From: Microglena sp. YARC
Lineage: Eukaryota; Chlorophyta; Chlorophyceae; Chlamydomonadales; Chlamydomonadaceae
Length of the DNA stretch: 64,000 nt
NCBI GenBank assembly: GCA_022414725.1
Contig: CM039463.1
Coordinates: 90,274,227 to 90,338,226 of the forward strand
Direction: 5' to 3'
Made by a program: the position numbers and the translations under genes. Positions 34,077 through 44,832 of the stretch are shown here, piece by piece (position 1 is the stretch's first letter; every line of letters begins with the position of its first letter). The notes under the pieces are model-generated. The model had not been told where the DNA came from and did no database searches. It was given only the letters and a program-made list of their open reading frames with translations.

Positions 34077-34402
34077 CTGTAGGAGTGCAGTGGAATGAGA
34101 GGTCATATTTGGACATGGTTGTATTCGCAAGACACTCAAATTGGTAACTGCAGAGTGATTGAGGCCAATGGTATGGTGAGCAAGAATATCATTTAATCGG
34201 AGGAACCATAGCAAAAGCAACTAACACAACAATAACAACAACAACAACAACAACACGGATTGCACCAAACATGGATACTTGCATTACGTTTAAAAGGAAC
34301 GTCTCGCCGTCGGTACACACACACCAATCAGACAGCATACACATTGTTTTTGAGCGCAGATACTTGATACATGGCCTTCATGGCCTTCATGCCCCCCCCC
34401 CC

Positions 34403-34460
<58 letters not shown>

Positions 34461-35021
34461 CATTCTATATGCCGCCACATAGCACCAACATACACATTAT
34501 ACGGATAACAAGCTCAATTCCCAATACTGGCTTCACCAAACCAGACCACTACTTCAGAGGCTCAAAGTGTTCCCTCTACTTCACCGACGATCTTACCGGG
34601 CACGCTTCGGCCACTTCCGGTCCAGCCGCAGGAGGAGGTGGCCATGCAAAAGTTGGGGGAGGGGGGGGGGAGGGCTTCAGATAGGAGGACCAGCTGCAGC
34701 GTTCTGTTTGTTGACTACCAGCCTTGAAAACAGCCCCCACACTGGACGCCCATTTTAAATTGTGTCAAAAAGGATTTCCGGTAAGGGCGGGTCTTTGTGT
34801 GCTAGTCCTAGACTCAATGATTACGTGTGATCGCCGGAGTACATACCAAGGGAGGAGGTACCCATCTATAAGAGCAGGTGTTTATCAAGGTGGGAGGACG
34901 GCATGACATCAAATAAATTTATCCTATCTCTGGCTGACCGCAGAAGTAAACCTGATATATGGAGGCGAGTACAAGATGTGAAGACAGAAAAATCCTAATC
35001 ACCACTGCATCTGTCCTCACC

Positions 35022-35155
35022 TGAAGAGGGCGCAGGTGGAGGAGTTGCGGGAGACGAGATGGGAGCTGGAGGGGAGGGGAAGGGGATATTGGTGGGGGAG
35101 TAAGAGGGAGGGGGGGGGGGGTATTCGGGGAGTTAGAGGAGGGAAGTGAAGGAAG
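35022..35155 (-). pseudogene. Ankyrin gene II, proline-rich exon with nonsense codon
   Basis: Acceptor TTTTACAG and donor GTGAGG are kept and the length keeps phase (134 + 1 = 45 codons). In the frame set by the signal exon, the eighth codon is TAA where copy I has CAA. Confidence 0.55.
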
Positions 35156-35496
35156 CTGTAAAATATATGTCATATCCATATTGCTATAGCTACTTATTCC
35201 AATGCCTAACTGAAGGGAGAGGGAGTGGGATGGGTGAGTGAGTGAGTAATACTAAATCATGCAAGCTGGTTCTAACAATACAAGAAGATCCTACAACACA
35301 ATACTCCACCCATTAATTCGGTACATTCTCATGGGTGTAATCGCCTGACACATCAGGACTGGCCGTTTGCTTTGTAGATACACCACACTCGGGCAACGCT
35401 CATGCGATTGTTGTACTTCACTGCATGAAATGAAAATGACCAACGATTATCCAACATAATTGTGTATCCGCCTGCACCAGTCTATAATGCACTTAC

Positions 35497-35557
35497 CTGC
35501 TGCAAGAAGTGTAGCATGTGCGGCCAGAATGGCCAAGATCATTTGTATCCACACCAA
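35497..35557 (-). pseudogene. Ankyrin gene II, signal-peptide exon with lost start
   Basis: The same 61-nt exon and GTAAGTGC donor as copy I, but the start codon reads TTG. An in-frame ATG five codons in would still give MILAILAAHATLLAA, so the loss may not be complete; the downstream nonsense codon is the more serious lesion. Confidence 0.55.
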
Positions 35558-35621
35558 TATGCCAGTAGCTGCTTGGTGCGAGATATTTACTGGACTCGGT
35601 GAGCTCCTTCATGTGGTAAAT

Positions 35622-35706
35622 AATGGCAACTTGAACTTGGAACTTGGACTTCGTTACATAGCTTCTGCCAGCAATTCGGCTGCTCGCCGTCTTCGGCAGT
35701 AAAAAA
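35622..35706 (-). mobile_element. Stem-loop retroposon copy
   Basis: Ortholog of 14838-14922 with both hairpins intact (AGCAATTCGGCTGCT region and GCCGTCTTCGGC). Confidence 0.75.
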
Positions 35707-36211
35707 CATTAGTTTATTATTACCATGAAAATGTGAAGGCGAACAAACCACTTTTTTCTTTCATTAAAAATGAAACACAATACTGGCAATACAGTGATGG
35801 TGACTGGGCTACAATGCATACAGTGGTTCAGATGCAGTGCAACGGAGCGTGGCAGGTGCTGCATGCAGTTCCCTTTGCACAGTGCTGATATCCAAATATC
35901 CACCTACGGAGGGGCAGATTTTTCTTTAATGTACATGTATGATGTTGTTTGCTATCAGTTAGTATCCTGGTAAGGAATGGTCTCTTGACATTATGAGATG
36001 CCACAGGAGAAAAATACAGACAGAAGAATGTAACATGCCTGTTTGTCCTCTTTAAGTATTTGCTGAGTATTTGCTGATTGTACTATCGTGTCATCTGGTC
36101 AGATGTGAATACATGACATACTGGTATTTGAAGTGTGGAATTAACACATATTTCCGTGGGCATAGTGGATTGATATCTCTCACGTTCCATTCAGGTAACT
36201 TATCATTTTAT

Positions 36212-36285
36212 TATAACCTTGAACTTGGTTACCAAGCTAGCTTCAGCCAGCAATTTGGCTGCTCACCGTCTTCTGCAGTACAAAA
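36212..36285 (-). mobile_element. Stem-loop retroposon copy
   Basis: Ortholog of 15450-15520. Decayed GTTCAA-rich pieces of the same family also occur at 36611-36700. Confidence 0.7.
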
Positions 36286-36853
36286 AAATATTGTGCTAAA
36301 TTGAAATTGTAGTTGCAGAGGATTCAGGGCTGTCGGACTTATTTATCAACTTGCCTATATAATAAGTCATCAATTTATCAATCGGTGCTGATTTATAAAA
36401 ATGCACGGCTATCCCTAGGACGGACTGAGCTAGAATATATGCAACAGCTACCAGCAGTACAATCCGCATTCCTTTAAAGCTAGAAGATTGATACAGTGGG
36501 TCTCTGTTTGGCAGGTGTCGATGGCAAGTGCTACAGCGCATGACTGAATGTGATCTAAATCCGCTCTAAACCTAATTAAATAGTTTTTAAATAATTTAAA
36601 TGCAAGGTGTAGCTTGAACTTGAACCTTGTAATTTAAGGCAAGGCGTAGCTTGAACTTGGACTTGGTTAGGTGTTGGGGGTTGAACTTGATCTTGAACTT
36701 GTTTAGGCATAGCTAGCGGTCCCGTGGTAATATTTGTTACCTACAGCAGTCCCGCGGTAGCTTAAGTCACCAGACTGACATTCCAATGAGCACCAGCCCA
36801 TGTCATCCTTATAAGGTATACCGGTAGATATATACCGGTAGTCAGGTGGTCGG

Positions 36854-37247
36854 TGTCAGCTATTAAGCACTTCTAAGAGTGGACAGAGATGTATGTAGCG
36901 GAGACAGACGCGCCAATCTATACACAGAGACGAGAATAACGTTACAAGCAAGGACGTACACTAAAGGACACCAGCGGTGGGCGAAGTGGATGCCTGTAAC
37001 CTGAATAGACCCTAAGCCCGGATCTTGTCACCCTGACACCGTTTAACACAGGACATGTCAGGGAGAGACCGATAAGACACAGAGAGACAGGCAGTCAATA
37101 GAAAGCTGACACTGAGTCACTAAAGGATGACTCAGTTCTACGGGAAGCTATCACTATGGGAAGCTATCAGGGCCGATAGTTCTAAGGGAGTACATAAGTA
37201 GTCACCAAGTCATAAAACGCTTGAGAGCACCGCAATTCATGCTGACA
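36854..37247 (-). repeat. 3' LTR of the copia element
   Basis: 394 bp. The adjoining minus-strand sequence TAGGTGGAG is the likely polypurine tract; a second copy of that block (CTCCACCTATG on +) occurs at 37284. Confidence 0.95.
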
Positions 37248-37569
37248 CTCCACCTATGACACAGGTGACATACAATACTACTACTCCACCTATGGCACTG
37301 GGGACATAGAACTATATGTAACAGATTAAAAAAAAAAATTAAAGAACTCCGAAAAAACGAGAGAACTTCAAATGTAACCCAAAGGGTGTAAATGAAGGAA
37401 TGGACCAAGGCAAAATACCAAAGAGTGCCAAGGGAGAAAAGAGGATAACCGAATATCAATGACGGTTAACAACGGTATAGAAAACCCGATCCGGGAATAG
37501 GAACCTAATGCCATACAATGATAACCAAAAAACAAGAAACGTATGTAACCAAAAAACTAAAAAATGACC

Positions 37570-39084
37570 CTAAGAAGTAGCGGTCATTCCAAGCATACGG
37601 ACAAACCGCCAGAACACAGCAGGATCAAGGGGCTTGGTGAAGGGGTCAGCACAGTTATCCACAGTGTTAACATAGGCAACAGCCAGTTGGCCATCCTCCA
37701 CCAGCTCCTTGATGTAGTGATGAATAACATCAATGTGCTTGCTGCGAGGCAGAAGCTGCCAGTCAGTGGCCCAACTCAGGGAACCTAAGTTGTCACCCTG
37801 AATTGTAACCAAAGCACAAGGCAGACCCAGATCCACCCTCAATTTCTTCAACCATTGGACCTCCCTGGCAGCCTGGGACAGGGCCTGATACTCAGCCTCA
37901 CTAGAGCTAATAGCAACAGTAGGCTGTCGCTTGCTCATCCAGTTAACAATGCACCCACCAGCTAGAACTGCAAAGCCAGTCTGAGATCTCCTGTCAGACC
38001 CATCATCAGCATAAGATGAGTCACTAAAGACAGTAAAAGTGAAATCAGGGCTGTGGGTGTAAGTGAGACCCAGGTGAGAATGTGTTCTCAAATACAAGAG
38101 TAACCGTTTGGCAGCCCCCCAGAGAGGGACTGTAGGGTGAGCAGAGAACCTGGATAAATAGCTAACAGCAAAGGAAATATCAGGCCTGGTGCAAGTGGCC
38201 AGGTATAGCAAAGCACCTACAAGAGAGAGGTACTGGCTATTATACGGCAGGGGCTCTCCAGGGGCGTCAGAAACAGTGGATTTGGCCATGGGAGCAGCAA
38301 ACTTGGGTGGGGCAGCAGCAGTAAGACCAAACTGCTCCACCAGATCAACAATGTAGGTGTGCTGAGAGAGATTGATCTGAACACACCTGCCTTCAGAGTC
38401 AAGGGTAACATCCATGTCCAAAGAGAGGAACTGAATTGGAACACCCATCTCTTTGACCTCCCAGCCAGCTGCTTCCATTGCCTGGATCAGCAACACATAC
38501 CTATCCAGCTCACTAAAAGCACAGATAAAGTCATCAACATAGGTCAGGACATAGCTCCACCCACCATCAGAATCCTTCCTAAAGTACAGAGCAGGTTCTG
38601 CCTTGCACATAGTAAAGCCATGAGCAACCAGAACCCGCTTGACATCCCTACTCCAAGCTCTGGGTGCCTGCTTCAATCCATAAAGGGACTTGATCAGTTT
38701 GCAGACAAGTGGAACACCGTTAGGACCAAGGTGCCTAAAGCCCTCAGGCTGGTGGCAGTACAGGTCCAGACCAGGCTCCAGCTTGGCATTTAGGAATGCA
38801 GTCTTGATGTCTAGCTGCCGAACAAACATCTTCCTATGAGTGATGGCAGCCAGGAGCACCCTAAGACCTGCTTTGGAGGAGACAGGGGCATATACATCAT
38901 GAAAATCCAGCCCAGGACGCTGCAGAAAACCACGGACCCACAAACGTGCCTTGAAGCGTATAGTACCATCAACACCAATCTTCTTCACAAATAACCACCT
39001 GCCAGACAGGATCTTCTGCTTACGAGGCTGTGGAGTGAGAACCCATGTACCATGGGCATGAAGGGAAGCCATCTCATCCTTCAT
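37570..39084 (-). CDS. Copia reverse transcriptase and RNase H
   Basis: 504 codons. Residues 1-60 are the copia RT entry (GTWVLTPQPR, FKARLWVRGF). RQLDIKTAFLNA near residue 95 is the first catalytic Asp motif and YVDDF near residue 185 is the active-site box. RNase H follows from about residue 350 with FSDSSYADD, SSSEAEYQALS, GDN and RSKHIDVIHHYIKE. It copies element RNA to DNA in virus-like particles. The true N-terminus is upstream: the conserved segment before MKDEMASLHAHGTW lies in another frame (see findings). Confidence 0.93.
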   Translation of the reverse strand: MKDEMASLHAHGTWVLTPQPRKQKILSGRWLFVKKIGVDGTIRFKARLWVRGFLQRPGLDFHDVYAPVSSKAGLRVLLAAITHRKMFVRQLDIKTAFLNAKLEPGLDLYCHQPEGFRHLGPNGVPLVCKLIKSLYGLKQAPRAWSRDVKRVLVAHGFTMCKAEPALYFRKDSDGGWSYVLTYVDDFICAFSELDRYVLLIQAMEAAGWEVKEMGVPIQFLSLDMDVTLDSEGRCVQINLSQHTYIVDLVEQFGLTAAAPPKFAAPMAKSTVSDAPGEPLPYNSQYLSLVGALLYLATCTRPDISFAVSYLSRFSAHPTVPLWGAAKRLLLYLRTHSHLGLTYTHSPDFTFTVFSDSSYADDGSDRRSQTGFAVLAGGCIVNWMSKRQPTVAISSSEAEYQALSQAAREVQWLKKLRVDLGLPCALVTIQGDNLGSLSWATDWQLLPRSKHIDVIHHYIKELVEDGQLAVAYVNTVDNCADPFTKPLDPAVFWRFVRMLGMTATS

Positions 39085-39234
39085 GGCAAGAAAGCCATTG
39101 ATCCCTGTCAGGGTTGGTATGCAACATGGCAGCTTTGTAGGTCAGTTCAGTGGTGGATGCAACAGATGCTCCCACGCACAAGCAGTTTACTTGTACATGG
39201 GCAGCGGGGGTATCAGCAGTATCAGCAGTAACCA

Positions 39235-41193
39235 TTAGTAAAGCCCCAGTGCAGAACTACTGCCTGGTTGAACAGGGCCGGCCTTCTTTGCCTCTAAATC
39301 AACGAAGCCTGGGTCGACCGGAACACCCCAGCCATACGCAGTATCGGAGCCTGACCACGGTTCAAGATCATCACTTGCATCATCTGCAACGGCTACATCA
39401 TCACCCGGACTCCTGAGTAATCTATCAGAGACGGCAGGAGGTGAAGCGTTCACCAACTCCATCGAGCTATCAGTGATGATGGGAGTATGATGACTAGTAG
39501 GCAATGGATCTAACAAAGGATCCACTATGGTCTGAGTTGGTGTAAATCCAACGACTTCACCGACGGAATGTGATGCAGAGGAGGGCCTGGCGACCCCCTG
39601 AGATTCGGCTAAGATTTTGTCCGTAGGAGCCGCAGAAACTCGCCCGCCCAGTGTGTTCTCACGCAAAACAGTACCACTGGCCCCCGACCTAGGTCGCAGA
39701 GTCATCCTATGGCCAGGACAGTGGTCAACAATTGGGGAAGACAAAGGGTCTAGGGAATCAACCGCAACCTCAGGCATGTGTCCGTTGATGGCGGCAGGGA
39801 TGCTTGAGACATATGGCGACCCATCATAGGGAGTTAGCCCAGGAATGCAGTTATGATCAAACTGCTCATAGAAGAGTACATCACGACTCTCTACTACCTG
39901 GCGCAACTTAGGAACCCAAACAAAATAACCCTTACTCACCAGAGAATACCCAACCAGTCTACCAGATAACGCCCTTTCGTCTAGCTTATTACGTTTCTTC
40001 CCATTGACTAGAGTAACATAGCAGGGGCATCCAAACACACGTAATAACGACACATCAGGTTTCACCCCATAAAACAACTCAAAGGGTGTCTTGCGTCCCT
40101 GGTTAGGCAGACGGTTTCTAAGGTAACAAGCAGCCAGGAAGGCATAGGGCCAAAAGGACTTAGTAAGCTTAGACTCCAAGTGGATACTCCTAGCTATATT
40201 CTGAAGGACCCCATTATACCTTTCCACAGTTGCATTCTGCTGTGCAGTGTATGCCAAAGACAACTCATGTACTGCCCCAACCGATTCTAACCAATCCTCG
40301 AACCATTTAACTATAAACTCTTTAGCCCTGTCAGATCTCAGACACTTAAAGGCAAACCCCTGCAGCCGATTTGACCATCTGAGGATGATAGTCTGGACTG
40401 CTAAGGGAGCTTCATCCTTGGTCCTCAAGCACAATACCTCAGCATAGCCAGAGAATTGGTCTACAAGGCACAAGATATAAAACTCCCCACGAAGACCCCT
40501 AATATGAACCGGTCCCATGATATCCAAGTGAAGGCGTTGGAGGGGTGCAAGGACCTCAGTCATGCTTTCTTTAGGAAAAGGGAGACACTTTCCCTTAGCC
40601 TTTTGACAAGCATCACATGGGATCTTACCCATCTTTTGTACTTGATGAAGGCTGAGGGGTAAGTTCTTAACCATACCACGCTTGACAAGGTTGTGCAAGG
40701 CATCATAACCGGGATGACCCAGTCGCCTATGCCACAACCATGCAGGAGTGGTAGGGATAATATCTCCACCGTCCTCATCAACATCAAGTGCAAAAGCTGG
40801 ATAATATTCAGCAACCCTCAAACAACGACTGGAGGTGTGACAAGGCCTACATGCAAACTTATACACACCATCACTGGAAGCAGGAAAGGACCAGAGCACA
40901 GAAGAGCCCTGAGAGGCAGTACAACTAATACTATCAAAAGCAATCTTGCAGTGGAGGGAATGAGCTACAGCATTTACGGACAGGAGATTTACTGGACAGT
41001 GGGGTATGTATAGAACATTGGTTAAGGTGATTGATGTTGGTAACCAATCACTACATAACACAATGGACCCCATACCCTCTGACCGTTGAATCACCCCATC
41101 AGCAAATCGAACTGCAGGCCCAACAGCAGAGGATTCAAACACAGTGAACAACGACCTATCACCTGTGATTGACATCCCAGCTCCCGAGTCCAC
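39235..41193 (-). CDS. Copia protease and integrase
   Basis: 652 codons from a GTG, really a continuation of the gag frame across one UAG. The protease motif DSGAGMSITGDRSLF is at residue 2. The pre-integrase zinc motif HRRLGH...CDACQKAKGKC lies around residues 155-205. The integrase core has Asp in LHLDIMGPVH, Asp in RSDRAKEF and Glu in VERYNG, the D,D-35-E triad. The stop at 39235-39237 is premature relative to family pol proteins. Confidence 0.9.
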   Translation of the reverse strand: MDSGAGMSITGDRSLFTVFESSAVGPAVRFADGVIQRSEGMGSIVLCSDWLPTSITLTNVLYIPHCPVNLLSVNAVAHSLHCKIAFDSISCTASQGSSVLWSFPASSDGVYKFACRPCHTSSRCLRVAEYYPAFALDVDEDGGDIIPTTPAWLWHRRLGHPGYDALHNLVKRGMVKNLPLSLHQVQKMGKIPCDACQKAKGKCLPFPKESMTEVLAPLQRLHLDIMGPVHIRGLRGEFYILCLVDQFSGYAEVLCLRTKDEAPLAVQTIILRWSNRLQGFAFKCLRSDRAKEFIVKWFEDWLESVGAVHELSLAYTAQQNATVERYNGVLQNIARSIHLESKLTKSFWPYAFLAACYLRNRLPNQGRKTPFELFYGVKPDVSLLRVFGCPCYVTLVNGKKRNKLDERALSGRLVGYSLVSKGYFVWVPKLRQVVESRDVLFYEQFDHNCIPGLTPYDGSPYVSSIPAAINGHMPEVAVDSLDPLSSPIVDHCPGHRMTLRPRSGASGTVLRENTLGGRVSAAPTDKILAESQGVARPSSASHSVGEVVGFTPTQTIVDPLLDPLPTSHHTPIITDSSMELVNASPPAVSDRLLRSPGDDVAVADDASDDLEPWSGSDTAYGWGVPVDPGFVDLEAKKAGPVQPGSSSALGLY

Positions 41194-41274
41194 ATGCCAG
41201 ATACCTTCAGAAAGACTTGGGCTGCAAATGTTTGAGAACTTAGTCGTGCAAGAAAATAGGACAGAGCTTACCTC

Positions 41275-43470
41275 CTAGTTCTTTGAAATGGCGTACCCAT
41301 CGATCTGAGCCTGCAAGGACGACAGCTGCTTACGTGTAAGCGACCCTGGAAGGGCCAAAGCTACGGGCACCGGTTCAGAACCAGGTGCACGTCCCTTGGC
41401 CTTTCTGAGTTCCGGATACTTTGTAAAGCAGCGGTCTTCCGAGTGGCTCGTTTTCGAACGACAGGGTCCCCAAGTGCAATCCAAGCGCCTCTTGGTGCCC
41501 CCGGAACTCTGAGAACCAGATCCCTTGCCCCGCTGGAAAGCAGCATTAGCAGGGATCTGGGGAGGGTCGCGGGACCAGCCAGGATGCCTTGGATCAGACC
41601 TGGGGAGAGACACATTTAAGAAATCTAACGATCTATAAGCATCAAGACAAGACCAGTAGTCTACGGTCTTGTTCTGGTACAACTCAAAGCCAAACTGGAG
41701 GCGCAGCGAATCGAATCGAGGGTGAGTGATGCCATTGATTATAGTGTGCATCGCGTGACGCTGCGGCTGCGGGTATCCCGCACTGCGAAGATCAGTGCAC
41801 AACTGCCGCACCCTGCGAAAGAACACATCCACGGGTTCAGAGTTGTTCATGGTCACACTACGAAGCTCAACAAGCATGAGGGGAACCCGAGCAGCAAGGG
41901 CATCAGAATGCTGCCTCTTGATATGCAGTAAGATATCGCGAGGTGTAGCAAAATCCTGATACACATGTACCATCGGTTCCGTCATGTGCGCGAGCATCAT
42001 GGTGAGACACATGAACTCCTGGCGTGCAAGGGGCAGGGTACTAAATCCTAACAGTGCAGGATCTACACGAGTCTGACTAGGAGAGGCAGGTGGTGAGGCA
42101 ACAGGCGAAAACGGCGTGGCATCATACATAGCGCGAACCGACAGAAAGTACTCGGCAGCGATGCCAGCATCATATGCACGCTGGTCATCAAGGTTCTCAA
42201 TCTCATCCAAAGAACTCGCAACATTTACGAGTAGCTCAAAATCTGGCCTAGGAGGTACAAAGCTGAGAGGAACTTTGGCAAACTGGTACTTGCGTAGATT
42301 TGCATTTCGAACTCCCAATCCACCAAAGGTAGCACCACCAGAAGGGGGGTAGTCAATCCCTGCCTGCACAGGCCCCAGATAAGCACGGCATGCATGACCC
42401 AACTCAGAGAACACCATCACTCGCCTAGCCCGCCCCTTCGTATCTAGATTAGCCCGAGTGGCAGCCTGATCCATCCTACCGTACAAAGTGCGGTCCAAGG
42501 AGTCACCAGCTTTCTGCGCCTGGCGAGTTTGGCGGCAACTCCGCACATCCATGCCCGAAGGTGTGGAGCCATCAAGCAGGTGCTCCCAGGATAAGCATCC
42601 CAGCGAGCGATTCGGGTAGTAGGGCAGGGGGGGAGGAAAAGGAGAAGGGGCAGGAGGCTGCTCCACCGGTGGAGGTGGAGGTGGATTTAAAGAGGGGCCA
42701 GCAGCATCGCTGTGGACACTCGAGGCAGCAGCAGCAGTCTCACGAGACCGCGTGTGGTAGCCAGCCAGAGCTCGCTCAGAAGGGTTGCGAACAAAGGGGA
42801 GGGGAGGAATCAAAGGACCAAGTGACGAGCTTCTCAGCAAAGTCGGCATAGCCAACTCAGGTACCGCAGGTGGATGCGGAGGAGCAGTCGGAGGCTTGTA
42901 GACAGGAGGAGGAGGAGGAGGAGGAGGAGCCGACTGGTGCTCAAACACCGGAGACTCAAAAACACGAGTGGCAGTGGAAGGTGTGACTCCACCGAAGTCA
43001 CCACTCCGCGCACTCTGTAGGTCTTCCTCTTCGTCGTCATCGTCATCCTCAGTGTAGTAGCCATCTTCATGCTTATGGCGAGCCAGATCAGCATTGTCAT
43101 ACTCAAAACGGGCATCAGGAGGCGGAGGAGAAGACTTGTATTTGATGATCTGAGTCGAGACGCAGCATAGACGCATCAGAATATCCTCTACCTCAGGAAG
43201 GAGGCGTTGGACAAGAGGAGAAGGAGGGAGAGAAATGGAGGTTTGGTAGGGGGGGATGTCTTCCATGATGGCGGAAGGAGACTCATCTAAGGCAGCAGAG
43301 GCCGCTGGCGCGCAATCATCAAGCCAATCAGTGGGAACACGAGTCTTGAACGGAAGAATGCGGTCGCAGCCATTGGATACAATGACGCTCTCCATACCGC
43401 GCGACCAAGACAAACCATTCTGTGGGGTTAGCTTTTCGAAGCCGGCAGGAGGCCCACGCGGAAGTTGCAT
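41275..43470 (-). CDS. Copia Gag
   Basis: 731 codons from ATG, longer than common copia Gag. The N-terminal 280 residues are low complexity: proline runs and an acidic stretch (EDDDDDEEEDL). A copia-type Gag core lies at about 400-620 (MLVELRSVTMNNSEPVDVFF, DYWSCLDAYRSLDF). A degenerate zinc-knuckle-like CTWGPC...HSEDRC is near residue 670. It ends ...YAISKN at UAG (41275-41277), after which the same frame stays open into protease. Confidence 0.88.
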   Translation of the reverse strand: MQLPRGPPAGFEKLTPQNGLSWSRGMESVIVSNGCDRILPFKTRVPTDWLDDCAPAASAALDESPSAIMEDIPPYQTSISLPPSPLVQRLLPEVEDILMRLCCVSTQIIKYKSSPPPPDARFEYDNADLARHKHEDGYYTEDDDDDEEEDLQSARSGDFGGVTPSTATRVFESPVFEHQSAPPPPPPPPVYKPPTAPPHPPAVPELAMPTLLRSSSLGPLIPPLPFVRNPSERALAGYHTRSRETAAAASSVHSDAAGPSLNPPPPPPVEQPPAPSPFPPPLPYYPNRSLGCLSWEHLLDGSTPSGMDVRSCRQTRQAQKAGDSLDRTLYGRMDQAATRANLDTKGRARRVMVFSELGHACRAYLGPVQAGIDYPPSGGATFGGLGVRNANLRKYQFAKVPLSFVPPRPDFELLVNVASSLDEIENLDDQRAYDAGIAAEYFLSVRAMYDATPFSPVASPPASPSQTRVDPALLGFSTLPLARQEFMCLTMMLAHMTEPMVHVYQDFATPRDILLHIKRQHSDALAARVPLMLVELRSVTMNNSEPVDVFFRRVRQLCTDLRSAGYPQPQRHAMHTIINGITHPRFDSLRLQFGFELYQNKTVDYWSCLDAYRSLDFLNVSLPRSDPRHPGWSRDPPQIPANAAFQRGKGSGSQSSGGTKRRLDCTWGPCRSKTSHSEDRCFTKYPELRKAKGRAPGSEPVPVALALPGSLTRKQLSSLQAQIDGYAISKN

Positions 43471-43507
43471 TATAAAGCAGTGGTAGATCGAGATGAAGCC
43501 CAGAACC

Positions 43508-43901
43508 TATCAGCTATTAAGCACTTCTAAGAGTGGACAGAGATGTATGCAGCGGAGACAGACGCGCCAATCTATACACAGAGACGAGAATAACGTTACA
43601 AGCAAGGACGTACACTAAAGGACACCAGCGGTGGGCGAAGTGGATGCCTGTAACCTGAATAGACCCTAAGCCCGGATCTTGTCACCCTGACACCGTTTAA
43701 CACAGGACATGTCAGGGAGAGACCGATAAGACACAGAGAGACAGGCAGTCAATAGGAAGCTGACACTGAGTCACTAAAGGATGACTCAGTTCTACGGGAA
43801 GCTATCACTATGGGAAGCTATCAGGGCCGATAGTTCTAAGGGAGTACATAAGTAGTCACCAAGTCATAAAACGCTTGAGAGCACCGCAATTCATGCTGAC
43901 A
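43508..43901 (-). repeat. 5' LTR of the copia element
   Basis: 394 bp; differs from the other LTR by G/A at the second base of the inner end, T/C at the GTATGTAGCGG block and A/G at the TCAATAGAAAG block. No standard initiator-tRNA binding sequence is evident next to it. Confidence 0.95.
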
Positions 43902-44636
43902 GTCGGCAAAGGTCTGTGTTCGTAGAGTCAGGATAGCCTGCTACTATTCTATCTTGACATCTTTGGCCTGCCTTTTCGAGATGTCCCATCGGTCTAGCTC
44001 CGTTACCATGCATTCAGGGGGATACTAATAGGCATCGAATGGCATCGAATGATTAAGATTCGTTCGAAATTGTCAGGATGGGATTCCCCAGCTGCTGGGG
44101 CGTACGGGAGGGTCCCCTTAACACCACGCTCCTCCAGGCGTTACCTTTTTTTCGAGAATGGGATGACGATAACAAACACCCAATGAACTGGTCCCCATTT
44201 CTCAACGAATATTCTGATCAAATCAAATTACCCATTCAATAGTTATTGTGTGTGGTCCCATTTTCTGGAAAGGACTTTGGATATGCGCACGATCATGCTT
44301 CATAACAGCACCAACAGGTGGACAGGTAGATATTCGACACTTAGCTGGGAAATGCAGTTCAGACTGCTGGCATTGCACCATTGGGAAATCTGAAGGGTGG
44401 AATAATGCCCTCGAACAGTAGGAAGGGAAGGCAGCGCATCCAAGATCTAGTAACCTGGGGGAAATACTGATCAAATAAATCAAACATTGTTTGGTTGAAT
44501 CCATATATACTTGTGCACCGTTCCGAAAACCACTCCTTGATACTCACCTTCCGAGTCACGCTTCGTATCAATCCACACAGTCAAGCAAGACAAAACAATA
44601 ATACCGACTTCCGAGATGATAGGAGTTATAAATGCA

Positions 44637-44832
44637 ACAAGACTTAGTCCTATGCAGCGTCGCAAGCGACGCGGAAAATTGGCGGAGTCTGTGCAACGGA
44701 TCAAAAGGTGGCAACGATGGAGCTGAACGAAGCGAGTTAGTTACGCGACCGTTGGCTGACGTGACAGGCTTCAATTTTTCGTTTTACGGTCGGACGGACA
44801 AATGGGTTAACATGGGGGCTCCCGCCCCCGCC
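44637..44832. mobile_element. Insertion specific to copy II, about 195 bp
   Basis: Copies I and III read directly from ATAAATGCA to AACGCCTCGC. Copy II has about 195 extra bases, with a GCAGCGTCGCAAGCGACGC hairpin and a GGGGGCTCCCGCCCCC hairpin. Family unknown; no clear target duplication. Confidence 0.55.

Larger units (their letters stand above)
34190..36853 (-). other. 5' flank of ankyrin gene copy II, left part
   Basis: Paralogue of 13434-15560. Includes (C)27 then (AC)n at 34393-34456, the donor-like CCCGGTAAGAT site, the two damaged 5' exons and two stem-loop retroposons. A minus-strand frame 36296-36541 has a hydrophobic stretch (MRIVLLVAVAYILAQ) but its relative in copy III is not open, so I do not call it a gene. 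Confidence 0.55.
36854..43901 (-). mobile_element. Ty1/copia LTR retrotransposon, nearly intact
   Basis: A 7048-bp element with 394-bp LTRs (36854-37247 and 43508-43901) that begin TGTCAGC and end GCTGACA. They differ at only three positions. A 5-bp target duplication GTCGG flanks it (36849-36853, 43902-43906), and the unoccupied site survives in copy I at 15562-15576. The domain order gag, protease, integrase, reverse transcriptase, RNase H is copia-type. It inserted in the 5' flank of ankyrin copy II and is young. Confidence 0.97.

Noticed and set aside
36296..36541. A second signal-peptide gene
   Set aside because: Hydrophobic, but the paralogous segment in copy III (about 53460-53680) is not open and copy I lacks it.
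41221..41271. A 50-nt intron (GTAAGC...TTTGCAG) joining copia gag and pol
   Set aside because: It begins after the UAG, so splicing would not remove the stop, and the spliced product would meet a new stop within a few codons.
42561..42851. Plus-strand frames across the copia element
   Set aside because: Antisense shadows of the gag and pol frames, with no domain of their own.
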